Below are positions 1-8,755 of a DNA stretch of 64,000 bases, piece after piece. The stretch lies in assembly GCF_900115755.1 (NCBI RefSeq), contig NZ_FOXQ01000006.1:124001-188000 (forward strand). The letters are read 5' to 3'. This DNA is from Parafilimonas terrae (lineage in GTDB: Bacteria > Bacteroidota > Bacteroidia > Chitinophagales > Chitinophagaceae). A program made the position numbers and the translations under genes. A model generated the notes under the pieces. That model was not told the DNA's origin. It made no database searches and saw nothing but the letters and a program-made list of their open reading frames with translations. Each line of letters begins with the position of its first letter. The stretch's first letter is position 1.

Positions 1-250
1 GAAGTGGTTGCCCTTCTTCATGTTTGAATGCGTCAATTTCTTTACCGGCTTTGTCCAGTATGTCAAGCAGGGTATTGAAAGGATAAAAGAAATCATCTAA
101 ATAAAATGGCAAACCGGTACGTAGCTGATCTTCCAGGAAATCAATAAACATCCTGCGCAGGTTTTCTTTAAACTCTGCAGGATGCTGGTATTCGAAAAGC
201 TGCAGGAAACGGTTGGAAACCTCTTCGCTGAGGGTATATGCTGTTTGCAT
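1..250 (-). CDS. Hypothetical protein, N-terminal part only (runs off the window)
   Basis: The reverse strand reads from an ATG at 250 to the window edge without a stop, giving the first 83 residues. The start reads MQTAYTLSEEVSNRFLQLF. The peptide is soluble and probably helical, with many acidic and aromatic residues and no signal peptide or membrane segment. It looks like a small Bacteroidota protein of unknown function; I do not recognise the family. The bounding repeat of the restriction island begins about 100 bases upstream of its start, so the gene probably lies outside that island. Existence is supported only by the open frame and natural-looking codon use. Confidence 0.6.
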   Translation of the reverse strand, partial: MQTAYTLSEEVSNRFLQLFEYQHPAEFKENLRRMFIDFLEDQLRTGLPFYLDDFFYPFNTLLDILDKAGKEIDAFKHEEGQPL

Positions 251-350
251 GGCTATGGGTTTTAATTAGCATGAAGTACGGTTTTGTGTTTGGGATAAAT
301 TATTCCTGTGGTTACTGTTTTACGCGGTGTGGAAGGATGTTTTATTTCTC

Positions 351-570
351 CTGTACTTTTTTCTTGATAAAAAAGTACCCCCGCCTGACCGGGGCCAGTC
401 GGGCAGGAAAAAATCAAGAGCGAATGATATTGCTCAGCATCATGTTTGTTTTTATTGTCTTCGCGAACCTCCTTCGTCGGTTTCAGCACATTCGCTCATT
501 CGCCTTGATTGCTCACTATATTTATTATTTTTTATGGTGTTCGCGAATCTCCTTTGTCGATTTTAGCTTT
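351..570. repeat. Left inverted-repeat copy bounding the restriction island, with hairpin
   Basis: Positions 351-436 match the reverse complement of 13383-13468 with only a few mismatches, and 537-570 match the reverse complement of 13328-13361 perfectly over 34 bases. The first block holds a hairpin with GTACTTTTT and AAAAAGTAC arms around 352-377 and a GC-rich palindromic stretch (CCCCGCCTGACCGGGG). A diverged copy of the second block lies at 460-487, so this end has an extra direct repeat. No gene is seen in 251-753 apart from these repeats and the region upstream of the XRE gene. Confidence 0.75.
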
Positions 571-659
571 ATGCTGATGATTCTTCAGCAGTTGAACCTT
601 GATGCCTTAGTTCGATCCGGATTATGGCCTGCAATATGTAAACGTATATATGCTGACTT

Positions 660-747
660 ATAACCTGCATACCTGTTATTCAATATTCTTTATAACTAAT
701 AAAGTAACGCTGTAATTATTTTATCTTTATACCCTAAACCAGGTTAT
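660..747. promoter_or_regulatory. Possible operator pair upstream of the XRE regulator
   Basis: ATAACCTG at 660-667 is mirrored by CAGGTTAT at 740-747, which ends six bases before the XRE start codon. The left site is also part of a smaller inverted repeat, ATAAC...GTTAT, at 660-679. A -7-like box TATCTTTA lies near 722-729. Such paired sites would suit autoregulation by the XRE protein, but this is inferred from position only. Confidence 0.3.
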
Positions 748-753
748 TATTAT

Positions 754-1140
754 ATGGAAAAAACCATACACGAAGGCCGCAACGTAAAACGCATCCGCGA
801 AATGCTGGGCATAAAACAGGAAACCCTTGCCCTTGAACTCGGCGACGACTGGAACCAGAAAAAAATATCCTTACTGGAAGGCAAAGAATCCATTGAACCA
901 CAATTGCTGGATGAAGTAGCCAAGGCTTTGAAAGTACCGGTGGAAGCGATTAAGAATTTTGATGAGGAGAAAGCAATCAATATTTTTTCTAACACTTTTA
1001 CGAGCAATGATACTTCAACTTTAAATGCGATAAACTACTATCCAACTTTTAACCCTGTTGATAAGATTATTGAGTTATATGAAAGGATGCTGAAGGACAA
1101 AGATGGGATAATTGAGGAGTTGAAGAAGATAGGTAAATAA
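754..1140 (+). CDS. XRE-family helix-turn-helix transcriptional regulator
   Basis: A 128-residue protein with a Cro/C1-type HTH domain in residues 8-65. The segment NVKRIREMLGIKQETLALEL is followed by a recognition-helix region (DDWNQKKISLLEGKE) and then DEVAKALKVPVEAIKNF. The C-terminal third is a hydrophilic linker ending in a short coiled-coil-like helix (IIELYERMLKDKDGIIEEL), which often serves dimerisation in Bacteroidota proteins of this type. It is convergent with the restriction operon and shares a terminator hairpin with it. It could control the restriction genes, as many restriction-linked XRE proteins do, but no operator was seen at the hsdM promoter. The family call is firm and the target is inferred. 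Confidence 0.88.
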   Translation: MEKTIHEGRNVKRIREMLGIKQETLALELGDDWNQKKISLLEGKESIEPQLLDEVAKALKVPVEAIKNFDEEKAINIFSNTFTSNDTSTLNAINYYPTFNPVDKIIELYERMLKDKDGIIEELKKIGK

Positions 1141-1145
1141 AAAGC

Positions 1146-1180
1146 TTTGATTTATCCCTATAATATAGGGATAAATCAAA
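1146..1180. terminator. Bidirectional terminator hairpin between XRE and the restriction operon
   Basis: A perfect 17-bp inverted repeat with a one-base centre: TTTGATTTATCCCTATA at 1146-1162 and its complement at 1164-1180. It lies between two convergent genes and its right arm overlaps the stop codon of the YgjP-like gene. The stem is flanked by A and T runs on both sides, so it can end transcription in both directions. Confidence 0.7.
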
Positions 1181-1868
1181 CCGGTAATTCATTCAGGTTT
1201 TTCTTTCTCAACTGCCAGTTAGGTAAATATTGGTTCATGAGGGCAATAAAATCTTTATCATGGTGCCGTCTTAAAAAATGCATTAGTTCATGAACTACAA
1301 TATACTCAATGCATTCAATTGGTTTCTTTACTAATTCGAGATTGAAATTAAGCCTGCCACTCTTGTCAGAACAGCTTCCCCATTTCGTTTTCATTGTTCT
1401 AATTGTATAGCCGGAAGGATTAACCCCGATTATTCTACGCCACTTGTCAACCAAAGCATCAAGTTTCAAAGCAAGTTGTTGGCGATACCATTTGTGCAAT
1501 GCTTTTTGTTTTGCAATAGCATCAAATGGTTTTGGAAGTAATATTTCAATTGTACTATGATGTAATAAAACTTTTGTTCCTTTCACTGAATACGTAATCT
1601 TTAACAGGTAGCGTTTTCCAAACAGGTAATGCGATTCTCGGGTGATGTATAACTTTTCTGTTTCTCTTGGCTGAGTGATTATTTTTTTACGCTCTTTCCT
1701 TATCCATTGCAGTTTGGTTAAAAGATATACTTTAAGCTTATCAAGGGCAATATGTTCAGGCGATGAAATAGTTACCCGCCCATCTGGTGGATGCACACTC
1801 AAATGCACATTTTTAATGGGTTTGTATGAAACCTGCACTGCAATATCTGCTACCTTCAGCAACTGCAT
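1176..1868 (-). CDS. YgjP/DUF45-like zinc metallopeptidase linked to the type I restriction operon
   Basis: The 230-residue protein has the zinc signature HELMH at residues 193-197, with further histidines just after (RRHHDKDF), and the family-typical WGSC motif at 163-166 followed by GRLNFNLELV. This matches the YgjP-like, M48-related DUF45 family, which is often encoded next to type I restriction genes. The molecular role there is unsettled: nucleotide pyrophosphatase and protease functions have both been proposed. Its ATG at 1868 overlaps the hsdR stop by one base (TAATG), so it is probably translated by coupling from hsdR. No signal peptide is seen, so it should be cytoplasmic. Confidence 0.9.
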   Translation of the reverse strand: MQLLKVADIAVQVSYKPIKNVHLSVHPPDGRVTISSPEHIALDKLKVYLLTKLQWIRKERKKIITQPRETEKLYITRESHYLFGKRYLLKITYSVKGTKVLLHHSTIEILLPKPFDAIAKQKALHKWYRQQLALKLDALVDKWRRIIGVNPSGYTIRTMKTKWGSCSDKSGRLNFNLELVKKPIECIEYIVVHELMHFLRRHHDKDFIALMNQYLPNWQLRKKNLNELPV

Positions 1869-4800
1869 TAATAATCACTTTTATTATTTTCAACAATCTG
1901 GTAAATATCCAATGTACTTTGTTCGTCTTTTACTATTGCATAAATAGCAGCTTTTATCTCATTCTGTTTTTGCATATTTTCTCTGAAACCATCTTTCCTG
2001 GCATAATGTATGGCCGCATCACATTCCAGGGCTAAAGTTTCGTTGCCAAGATAATTGTAGATAGCCCTCACTCCTTGTGTTTTCAGTGAAACTGGCATAG
2101 CATCCCCAATACCCCTGTTTACCTGTTTAACCAGGTCGGCTATGCGTTGCAAATATTTTTTATATTCTATAACGCCCCGCTTTCTTTCTTCAATTAATTC
2201 ATTCAGCAGATGCGACATTTTTTCAAAATAAACGGGATCTAACAAATGTTGTTTTACAATTTTTGAACGAACACTATTTTCTATTGTTTCGGCAACAGCC
2301 TCTTTATTATTTTTTATCCCTTCAGGCAAGCCATCAATTGCACCATTAATATCTGCTTCAATAAGGTCGAGCAGCGATATATCTTCAAAAGCAGTAACCA
2401 CCTTAGAATCTTCTGCCTGTATATAATTATCAATCAGGTGCCGCATATCAGCCTCATAAGCCTTCATATCAAGCGTTTCTCCGCTGGCAATCCTTATTGT
2501 TTCGCGTAGCTTTAAATAAAAGTCAAGCCTTTCCTCAAAATGTTTTATTTCCCTTTCATTAAAACCTGCTTCTGTAAATTCACCGTTCATGTTCGCATAG
2601 GCCCGTATGTAGGCAACTATCAGTTTATATAAAGCAACCCGTTTATGTTCGTTAGCTTTTAAATCTTTCGATATTTCAGTATTGCCGCAGAAGTATTTTA
2701 TAAAACTCAAATCATCTTTCGGGTACGGAACATCCGAGCATAACTCCTTTACTTGTTCAAGCGCTTCTTCCAATCGCTCACGTGCCATTTTTAAACGGTC
2801 TTTCAATACCACTTCCACTTCTTCTTTGGTAAAACTTTCTTCATCTAATTCGGAAGTATAAACATTAATAGCATCTGTCACATTACCGAACAAGCCCATG
2901 TAATCAATAATATAACCAAACTCTTTATCATCACTATCCAGCCTGTTTACACGGCAAATTGCCTGGAATAAAGTATGGTCCTGCATCTTTTTGTCAATAT
3001 AGATGTAAGTGCATGGTGGCGCATCAAAACCGGTTAATAGTTTTGATACCACTATCAGCAGCTTCATTCTTGCAGGCTGTTTCCTGAATAATTCCTTGTT
3101 ATCTATTTCGTAGCTTTCTGTTTTGGTTTTATTGGGTTTTGGAATAACATTTACCAGCAATTTTTCATACACTTTAAAAATGTATTCCCTTTCGGTTTCT
3201 GTATCCTCGCCTGTATCTTCCGTTGTAATATCGCTGTTGTTCGGGTTGTATGATGTGATAACGGCACATTTGTGCTTAAGTGGCGTTTCCTGGAAAAGTT
3301 CGTAATAGCGGCATGCTTCATAAATGCTGCCGGCAACAAGAATAGCATTGCCACGCTCTGATGATAAACGTGGCTGTACACTGAAATCAAACAGCACATC
3401 CTGCACAATTTTATCCATCCTCGACCTTGAACTGAGCAAATACTGCATTGTTCCCCACTTCTTTTTCAAGGCGGATTTCTGGAAATCATTCAAGCCCTTT
3501 GTTTTGGCTTCAAACCAGGCATCCACTCTCTCCTGCGATGATAGTTTTTGTTCTATATCCCTGCCTTCATATACAAGGTCTTTAACCACACCATCATCAA
3601 CCGCTTCATTAAATTTATAAGTGTGGATATATCTGCCGAAAACATCCATCGTAGTTTTTCTGTCTTGTTTTAATAACGGCGTTCCTGTGAAACCAATGAA
3701 TACAGCATTGCGTAGCATCACCTTCATGGTTTCATTAAGTTTGCCGCTTTGCGAACGGTGGCATTCATCCACAAACACAAAAATATTTCCCTGTGTTGGT
3801 ATAGGATTGTTCTTTAATTCTTCGATGAAAACCTTATAATCAATATCGCCTTTCTTTACAAACTTGTGCAGCAGCGAGCAAATTAACCTTGGCCTTGAAC
3901 TGGTTAAAAACTGCATTAACTCTTTGCCTGATTCCGTCCGTGCAATATCTTTTTCACCGGTATCCTGGAAAACGCGTTCTATCTGTTCATCCAGTTCTGT
4001 ACGATCGGTTAAAATAACCATACGGGAGTTGGTAATATTTTCCAAAATCCATTTTGCCAACAGCACCATCATAATGCTTTTGCCTGAGCCCTGTGTATGC
4101 CATATAATGCCACCTTCCTGTTTTTGCACAAATAACTGTGCTTCTTTCAGCCCAAGGTATTGATGTGGACGCGGTAGTTTTTTAATACCCGCATCAAATA
4201 CAACTCCGTTGTAAATAATATCGATAAAGCGTTGTTTGCCGCAAAGTTTTTTAAGGTATTTATCTAGTTTATAATCCTCGTTATCTGCTTCATCTTCTTT
4301 CCAGTTCAGGTAATATTTTTCAGGGGTTTCAATAGCGCCATAACGCAAACCCTGTGTATTGTTGCCGGCAAAAAGAAACTGAACTGTCGAATAAAACCAT
4401 TCATGAAAACGGTCTTGTTGATTAGAGATGCTTTGCCGTATGCTTTCTGAAATATCTACAATGCCTCGTTTTAATTCAAGTACGGCAATGGCAATACCAT
4501 TAATGTACAAAACTATATCAGGGCGGCGGGTGTTGTTGCCTTTTAACGTAACTTCTTCGGCAATACCAAAATCGTTATTTTCCCAGTCTTCTCCCCAGTC
4601 AATTGGAAAGACTGTCTGGTTCTGTTCACCAATATCTTCTTTGGCTTTTACGCCATAGCGTATGCGTTCATAAAAAAGTTTATTACGTTCGTATATATTG
4701 CCTGAAGTGCTTTTGGCAAGAGCTGTTATTTCTTGTATGGCTTTATTCTGCAAGGCCACACTGTATCCTTTTTTTTCAAGAAACTGCCTTAAATAAACTT

Positions 4801-4921
4801 CTTCTACATTGCTGTTGTTTTGCCTCTCTTCCCAATTGCCGTAATAAGTGTACCCAAGATTGGTAAACAGTTGTATTATCCTGTTTTGGGTTAAGCGTTC
4901 TATAGGACTGATCGTTGACAT
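1868..4921 (-). CDS. hsdR: Type I restriction endonuclease, R (motor and nuclease) subunit
   Basis: This 1017-residue protein has the full HsdR layout. The N-terminal nuclease domain has a PD-(D/E)XK site (RRPD with D135, then LELK with E149 and K151). The superfamily 2 translocase motor follows, with Walker A HTQGSGKS at 275-282 and DECH at 385-388, then the helicase C-terminal part with a CRVNRLD motif near the middle. The helical C-terminal third probably docks onto HsdM. All catalytic residues that can be checked are present, so this subunit looks active. It lies 27 bases downstream of the nuclease-like gene and is coupled to the YgjP-like gene. HsdR cuts DNA after ATP-driven translocation when the complex meets unmethylated sites. 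Confidence 0.96.
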   Translation of the reverse strand: MSTISPIERLTQNRIIQLFTNLGYTYYGNWEERQNNSNVEEVYLRQFLEKKGYSVALQNKAIQEITALAKSTSGNIYERNKLFYERIRYGVKAKEDIGEQNQTVFPIDWGEDWENNDFGIAEEVTLKGNNTRRPDIVLYINGIAIAVLELKRGIVDISESIRQSISNQQDRFHEWFYSTVQFLFAGNNTQGLRYGAIETPEKYYLNWKEDEADNEDYKLDKYLKKLCGKQRFIDIIYNGVVFDAGIKKLPRPHQYLGLKEAQLFVQKQEGGIIWHTQGSGKSIMMVLLAKWILENITNSRMVILTDRTELDEQIERVFQDTGEKDIARTESGKELMQFLTSSRPRLICSLLHKFVKKGDIDYKVFIEELKNNPIPTQGNIFVFVDECHRSQSGKLNETMKVMLRNAVFIGFTGTPLLKQDRKTTMDVFGRYIHTYKFNEAVDDGVVKDLVYEGRDIEQKLSSQERVDAWFEAKTKGLNDFQKSALKKKWGTMQYLLSSRSRMDKIVQDVLFDFSVQPRLSSERGNAILVAGSIYEACRYYELFQETPLKHKCAVITSYNPNNSDITTEDTGEDTETEREYIFKVYEKLLVNVIPKPNKTKTESYEIDNKELFRKQPARMKLLIVVSKLLTGFDAPPCTYIYIDKKMQDHTLFQAICRVNRLDSDDKEFGYIIDYMGLFGNVTDAINVYTSELDEESFTKEEVEVVLKDRLKMARERLEEALEQVKELCSDVPYPKDDLSFIKYFCGNTEISKDLKANEHKRVALYKLIVAYIRAYANMNGEFTEAGFNEREIKHFEERLDFYLKLRETIRIASGETLDMKAYEADMRHLIDNYIQAEDSKVVTAFEDISLLDLIEADINGAIDGLPEGIKNNKEAVAETIENSVRSKIVKQHLLDPVYFEKMSHLLNELIEERKRGVIEYKKYLQRIADLVKQVNRGIGDAMPVSLKTQGVRAIYNYLGNETLALECDAAIHYARKDGFRENMQKQNEIKAAIYAIVKDEQSTLDIYQIVENNKSDY

Positions 4922-4948
4922 AATGGCTGGCAGTAATGGTTTATTGTA

Positions 4949-5701
4949 TCATACTTTAATAATACTTGCTAATTTACTGCTTACAATTTTAATATCCTTT
5001 GCATGATCACGTTTTATCCGGTGCTTTTTATCATGGCTAAAATCAAAATAACCTAATTCAATTAGTGTAATGCCATGCCTGGGCAACACATCCCTGCGCC
5101 TTTGATCGTATAGTTCCCTTTGTACGCCCCTGTGTACACCGCTAACGGTTAATACATCCGGCTTGTCAAAATGTTTTACTGCGTTGGTATGTTGCGTTTC
5201 CCTGTATTCAAATACAAGGTTAAGCGAGGAATAATAAATATCCACAGGCAATTTTGTACCGGCATCACCCAACAAAAATACAAACCTGTGCTGGCGAATA
5301 CCTTTTATACCTATAACCTCGTCACATAAATTTAAAACATACGCTTCATCACTGTCAGCCCTCTTTGATTTTGATACAATAGGTATTTTATTTATTGCTG
5401 CAGATTGCAGTTGCTTTTTAGCTACAGGCTTTTGTAAAACAAACTTACCAGTTCTGCCAAAGAACCAATTAGTGTTAATTGATTTTCTCTCAGCAATAAC
5501 ATAAGGAATTAAATGCAGTTGCCTTTCCTTATCCAGCTTTCGTAAAACTTTTCTTATTGGCAAACCCTTCTTTTCATCTTTCTCAAAAATACCAGCTTTT
5601 ATAAAGTCAGGCATCATGTCTTTTGCTGGAATAGTTATTACAGACGGGTTGTTGCTGAAAAATTGTTGTAATACAGTATTTATGGCAGCTATCTTATTCA
5701 T
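4949..5701 (-). CDS. Winged-helix plus PD-(D/E)XK (DUF559/Vsr-like) nuclease-like protein inside the hsd operon
   Basis: The 250-residue protein is not a standard subunit of a type I system. Residues 1-95 look like a winged-helix unit ending in a basic stretch. Residues 115-220 resemble the DUF559/Vsr endonuclease fold: an acidic helix (E119), then LPVDIYYSSL with D154, then LVFEYRETQH with E165, R167 and H171, then YDQRRRDVLPRHGITLIEL. This follows the DUF559 order of D, E, H and an arginine-rich helix before the last strand, but the usual E-x-K lysine is an arginine here. It sits 8 bases after hsdS and 27 before hsdR, so it is surely co-transcribed. The fold is inferred by eye from motif order; DNA nicking or a regulatory DNA-binding role are both possible. 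Confidence 0.6.
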   Translation of the reverse strand: MNKIAAINTVLQQFFSNNPSVITIPAKDMMPDFIKAGIFEKDEKKGLPIRKVLRKLDKERQLHLIPYVIAERKSINTNWFFGRTGKFVLQKPVAKKQLQSAAINKIPIVSKSKRADSDEAYVLNLCDEVIGIKGIRQHRFVFLLGDAGTKLPVDIYYSSLNLVFEYRETQHTNAVKHFDKPDVLTVSGVHRGVQRELYDQRRRDVLPRHGITLIELGYFDFSHDKKHRIKRDHAKDIKIVSSKLASIIKV

Positions 5702-5709
5702 AAATTTAT

Positions 5710-6924
5710 TTACACCAACCTTACTTTGCCTGTTAATAACGCCTGCATCATACCTCGTTTTATTTGTTGTGCTTTGACAAGTTTTTTTTCTAATACTTCT
5801 ATTTCGGAATCCATATTGGAAAGTATGGAGGCGATGCGAGTCTGTTCTTTTTTATTTGGAATTACAACTTCAATTGATTTTACTTTAGTAGGGCTTATTT
5901 CTAGAAAAGTACTTCCACTCGCATTTTGCAATAAGGTAGATTTTTTTGTACTCATTAGATAATAAATAAATTCATTATCGTTTTCAGGCGAAACTAAAAG
6001 GGATTGAAACCCCTGATTTGTACAAGCTTTTATTTTTAAAATACCTAAATCACCAATAACAGCCCTGGATGTCATTAAAATTGCTCCAATAGGAAGAATT
6101 ATTGCAGAAGAATTATTTAACCCAGATATAGATATTTTTCTTTTACTTGAAAATAAATATTTACTATACCCTATTTCGGTTGGAGTAAACCATTCAATAC
6201 TGCCATTCCAATATTCTGATATTGACGTTGAAGGTGTTCCTCCTCCAATAACTGTTGCGACCGCTCCCAACTTCTTCACTTCCCAACCTTCTTTTGGTGT
6301 TAGCAGTTGTTGCATTGCACCTTGTTTAATAAGGCGTTTTTTGGCAATTAGTTTTTCAAGGCTTTCAATCCATGCATCGGTATCGCTTAATGCTTCGGCT
6401 ATTGCTTTTTGTTCGGGAAGTGGAGGGAGGGGCAGTTTAATTTCACTTAATGTTTTAGGATAAATGTGAACAACGGCATCTCCCTGACCTTTAGATGCTT
6501 TCTGAAAATTGACAATTTTTGAATTAAGGGCATAACCCAAAAAAATCGAACTATCTTTTTGCGGAGATAAAATAATCACATCACCTCCAGCATATACTTC
6601 ATCATTAAAAATAAATGCAGCACATTTACCAATCTCTTCTTTTGTTTCGCCTGAACCAGCAAAAAGTAAATCTCCTTTTTTTAATAATTTTGATTGCTTC
6701 GATACATTTTTAGAAATAAAAGAATGAAAAGATTTAATTATGTAGTTATGATGAGTGTATAATTCACCATATCTTATTGCGGGAATGTTTCCTGAGTTAG
6801 AATCTGATTTATTAATCCCCTTTCCTTTACTAAATGCTCCTATTTCACCTAATTCTTTCACCTCCCAGTCTTCCGGAATCAATCCAACTTCTGTTTCTTT
6901 ATATTTTGTTTCTACCAGTTCCAT
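5710..6924 (-). CDS. hsdS: Type I restriction-modification specificity subunit
   Basis: The 404-residue protein has two target-recognition domains separated and followed by the conserved helical spacers of HsdS. The first half begins with GLIPEDWEVKELGEIG and ends with LPLPPLPEQKAIAEALS and a long coiled-coil helix (LEKLIAKKRLIKQGAMQQLL). The second half begins with EGWEVKKLGAVATVIGGGTP and ends with the matching spacer (KKEQTRIASILSNMD). The protein selects the bipartite DNA site for both methylation and cleavage. The gene overlaps the end of hsdM by 13 bases. Each recognition domain is of normal length, and no inverted second hsdS copy that would suggest domain shuffling was seen in the window. 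Confidence 0.95.
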   Translation of the reverse strand: MELVETKYKETEVGLIPEDWEVKELGEIGAFSKGKGINKSDSNSGNIPAIRYGELYTHHNYIIKSFHSFISKNVSKQSKLLKKGDLLFAGSGETKEEIGKCAAFIFNDEVYAGGDVIILSPQKDSSIFLGYALNSKIVNFQKASKGQGDAVVHIYPKTLSEIKLPLPPLPEQKAIAEALSDTDAWIESLEKLIAKKRLIKQGAMQQLLTPKEGWEVKKLGAVATVIGGGTPSTSISEYWNGSIEWFTPTEIGYSKYLFSSKRKISISGLNNSSAIILPIGAILMTSRAVIGDLGILKIKACTNQGFQSLLVSPENDNEFIYYLMSTKKSTLLQNASGSTFLEISPTKVKSIEVVIPNKKEQTRIASILSNMDSEIEVLEKKLVKAQQIKRGMMQALLTGKVRLV

Positions 6925-8753
6925 CCCATTGCGTTTAAATGCATTTTTACTTTACTTTCATAATCCTGCACTTCCTGTTCTATGGCAGGCAATGTGTTTT
7001 CATAACGCTCTGCCAGTTCTTTAATGCGTTGCGCCAGGTTTTGGCTTATGCGCTCCTGTTCTTCCTGTAAAGCCTGTTGCAGGTGCTGCATCCATTTATG
7101 GTTAATTACAATATCTTTTATTTCATCTTCGGTAAGCATATCATACTGCGCTATCACCGCTTTTTCCATTTTGGCTTTGGCTGTTTTTATTAAGCTGTTG
7201 GTAAGGGCAAGCGTTTCATTCAGCTCAATGTAATTTTCAATAACCGCTATTTCTTCTTTGGGCGCAATCTCTGTTTTCCGCTGCTTTAAAAATTTCTTTG
7301 CACTGGCAAGGTTAAGTTTATCTAACTCGGCAAAAATGCCATCCTCAACATTGTTCTCTTCTTCGCTTTCTGCAATTTTCGCCTTTAATTCTTCTATATC
7401 CTGTTCAAATTTTTGCAGCACTGCCCAATCTTCGTGCAGGTATATTTCTATCAGCAATTGCGGTGGTATCATTCTCCCTGTAATGCCTTCCAAACCCTCT
7501 ACTTCTCTGTCTTTGCCAGTCTTGCCTTCCTTGTTTTTCTTTGCTTTAATCACCTGTCGCTCCCATGTATTGCCGGCCTGCCAGCCATTTAGCGCAATAG
7601 TATAAAGATCATCCTGCATGGTTTCGTTCCAGTAAGCCATTAGTTGCTGATACAGGTCGTAAGCATCCACCAGTTTATTGCCTGCAAAAGCGTTTAACAG
7701 CAGGTCAGCCGTTTCTGCAATCTCCTGTTTGGGGTGTATGCCAGCAGTTAGTTGCTTAAAATGGGCAACTCTTTCCGTTTTCCAGCCGTCAAATGTTTGT
7801 TGCAACTGTGCATTGAAGGCTTTAAATTCAGCATGGTTGAATATGCATTGCTTTATTTCCGCAGGAGGCAATTGCAAAGCATAATAGTTATCGCTGATGC
7901 TTTTAAACAACGTGTTTTTTAAACTGGGATATACCTGCCAGTATTTATGCAGCGCATCAATATCAGTTTTTGGAATGCCGCCGTTCAAGTGCGCAAAAAT
8001 ATCCTGTATGTCTTCCGGCTCCTGGCTATCTATGTAGCGGGGAATATTCAGGTTGTAATCATTTTTTTCATCAGCAATTTCGTGCAACGGTACCATGCGG
8101 CTATATTTTGGCACTTTTTCAAAATGCGTGAACACATCGGTTATTTTGCGAATATCCTGTTCACGCAGGCGGTTTTTATTCCCGTCTTTTATAAAACCTT
8201 TGCTGGCATCCATCATAAAAATGCCTTTGCGTTGCGCTGCCTGTTCTTTATCAATCACCATAATGCAGGCCGGGATGCCGGTACCGTAAAATAAATTGGC
8301 GGGCAGGCCAATGATACCTTTTATATAGCCTTTGTTTATAATGTTCTTGCGAATCTCTGCCTCAGCATTACCACGGAACAATACGCCATGCGGCAACACC
8401 ACGGCAGCTTTGCCATTAGTTCGTAAACTCTTTATAATGTGCAATAAAAAAGCATAATCGCCATTCTTTTCAGGTGGCACACCAAAGCCTGTAAAGCGGT
8501 CAAATTCATCAGCAGATGTTTGCACGCCATTGCTCCAGTTTTTTAGCGAGAACGGCGGGTTGGCAACCACGTAATCAAAGGTTTTTAATTTGCCATTTTC
8601 ATTTTTAAAGAAAGGGCGTGATAAAGTATTGTCAGCAATAATTTCAGCGGAGGGATTGTTATGTAGTATCATGTTCATTCTTGCCAGGTTAGCAGTGGCA
8701 ATTTCTTTTTCCTGACCGTAAAGCGTGATACTTTTTTCTGCTTCCTCTGCCAC
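6912..8753 (-). CDS. HsdM C-terminal piece (downstream of the frameshift)
   Basis: This 613-residue frame, if begun at its GTG at 8753, holds the catalytic NPPF motif at residues 65-68, the rest of the methyltransferase fold and a long coiled-coil C-terminus. The frame is open up to 8819 and includes the SAM motif DPTCGSGSLLL just upstream of the GTG, so the true protein is the continuation of the piece that starts at 9352. Alone it would lack part of the SAM pocket and the N-terminal docking domain. Confidence 0.6.
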   Translation of the reverse strand: MAEEAEKSITLYGQEKEIATANLARMNMILHNNPSAEIIADNTLSRPFFKNENGKLKTFDYVVANPPFSLKNWSNGVQTSADEFDRFTGFGVPPEKNGDYAFLLHIIKSLRTNGKAAVVLPHGVLFRGNAEAEIRKNIINKGYIKGIIGLPANLFYGTGIPACIMVIDKEQAAQRKGIFMMDASKGFIKDGNKNRLREQDIRKITDVFTHFEKVPKYSRMVPLHEIADEKNDYNLNIPRYIDSQEPEDIQDIFAHLNGGIPKTDIDALHKYWQVYPSLKNTLFKSISDNYYALQLPPAEIKQCIFNHAEFKAFNAQLQQTFDGWKTERVAHFKQLTAGIHPKQEIAETADLLLNAFAGNKLVDAYDLYQQLMAYWNETMQDDLYTIALNGWQAGNTWERQVIKAKKNKEGKTGKDREVEGLEGITGRMIPPQLLIEIYLHEDWAVLQKFEQDIEELKAKIAESEEENNVEDGIFAELDKLNLASAKKFLKQRKTEIAPKEEIAVIENYIELNETLALTNSLIKTAKAKMEKAVIAQYDMLTEDEIKDIVINHKWMQHLQQALQEEQERISQNLAQRIKELAERYENTLPAIEQEVQDYESKVKMHLNAMGWNW

Positions 8754-8755
8754 TT

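Noticed and set aside
238-663. 141-residue open frame on the plus strand
   Set aside because: It runs through the boundary repeat and hairpins, has erratic composition and no recognisable start region; a shadow of repeat sequence.
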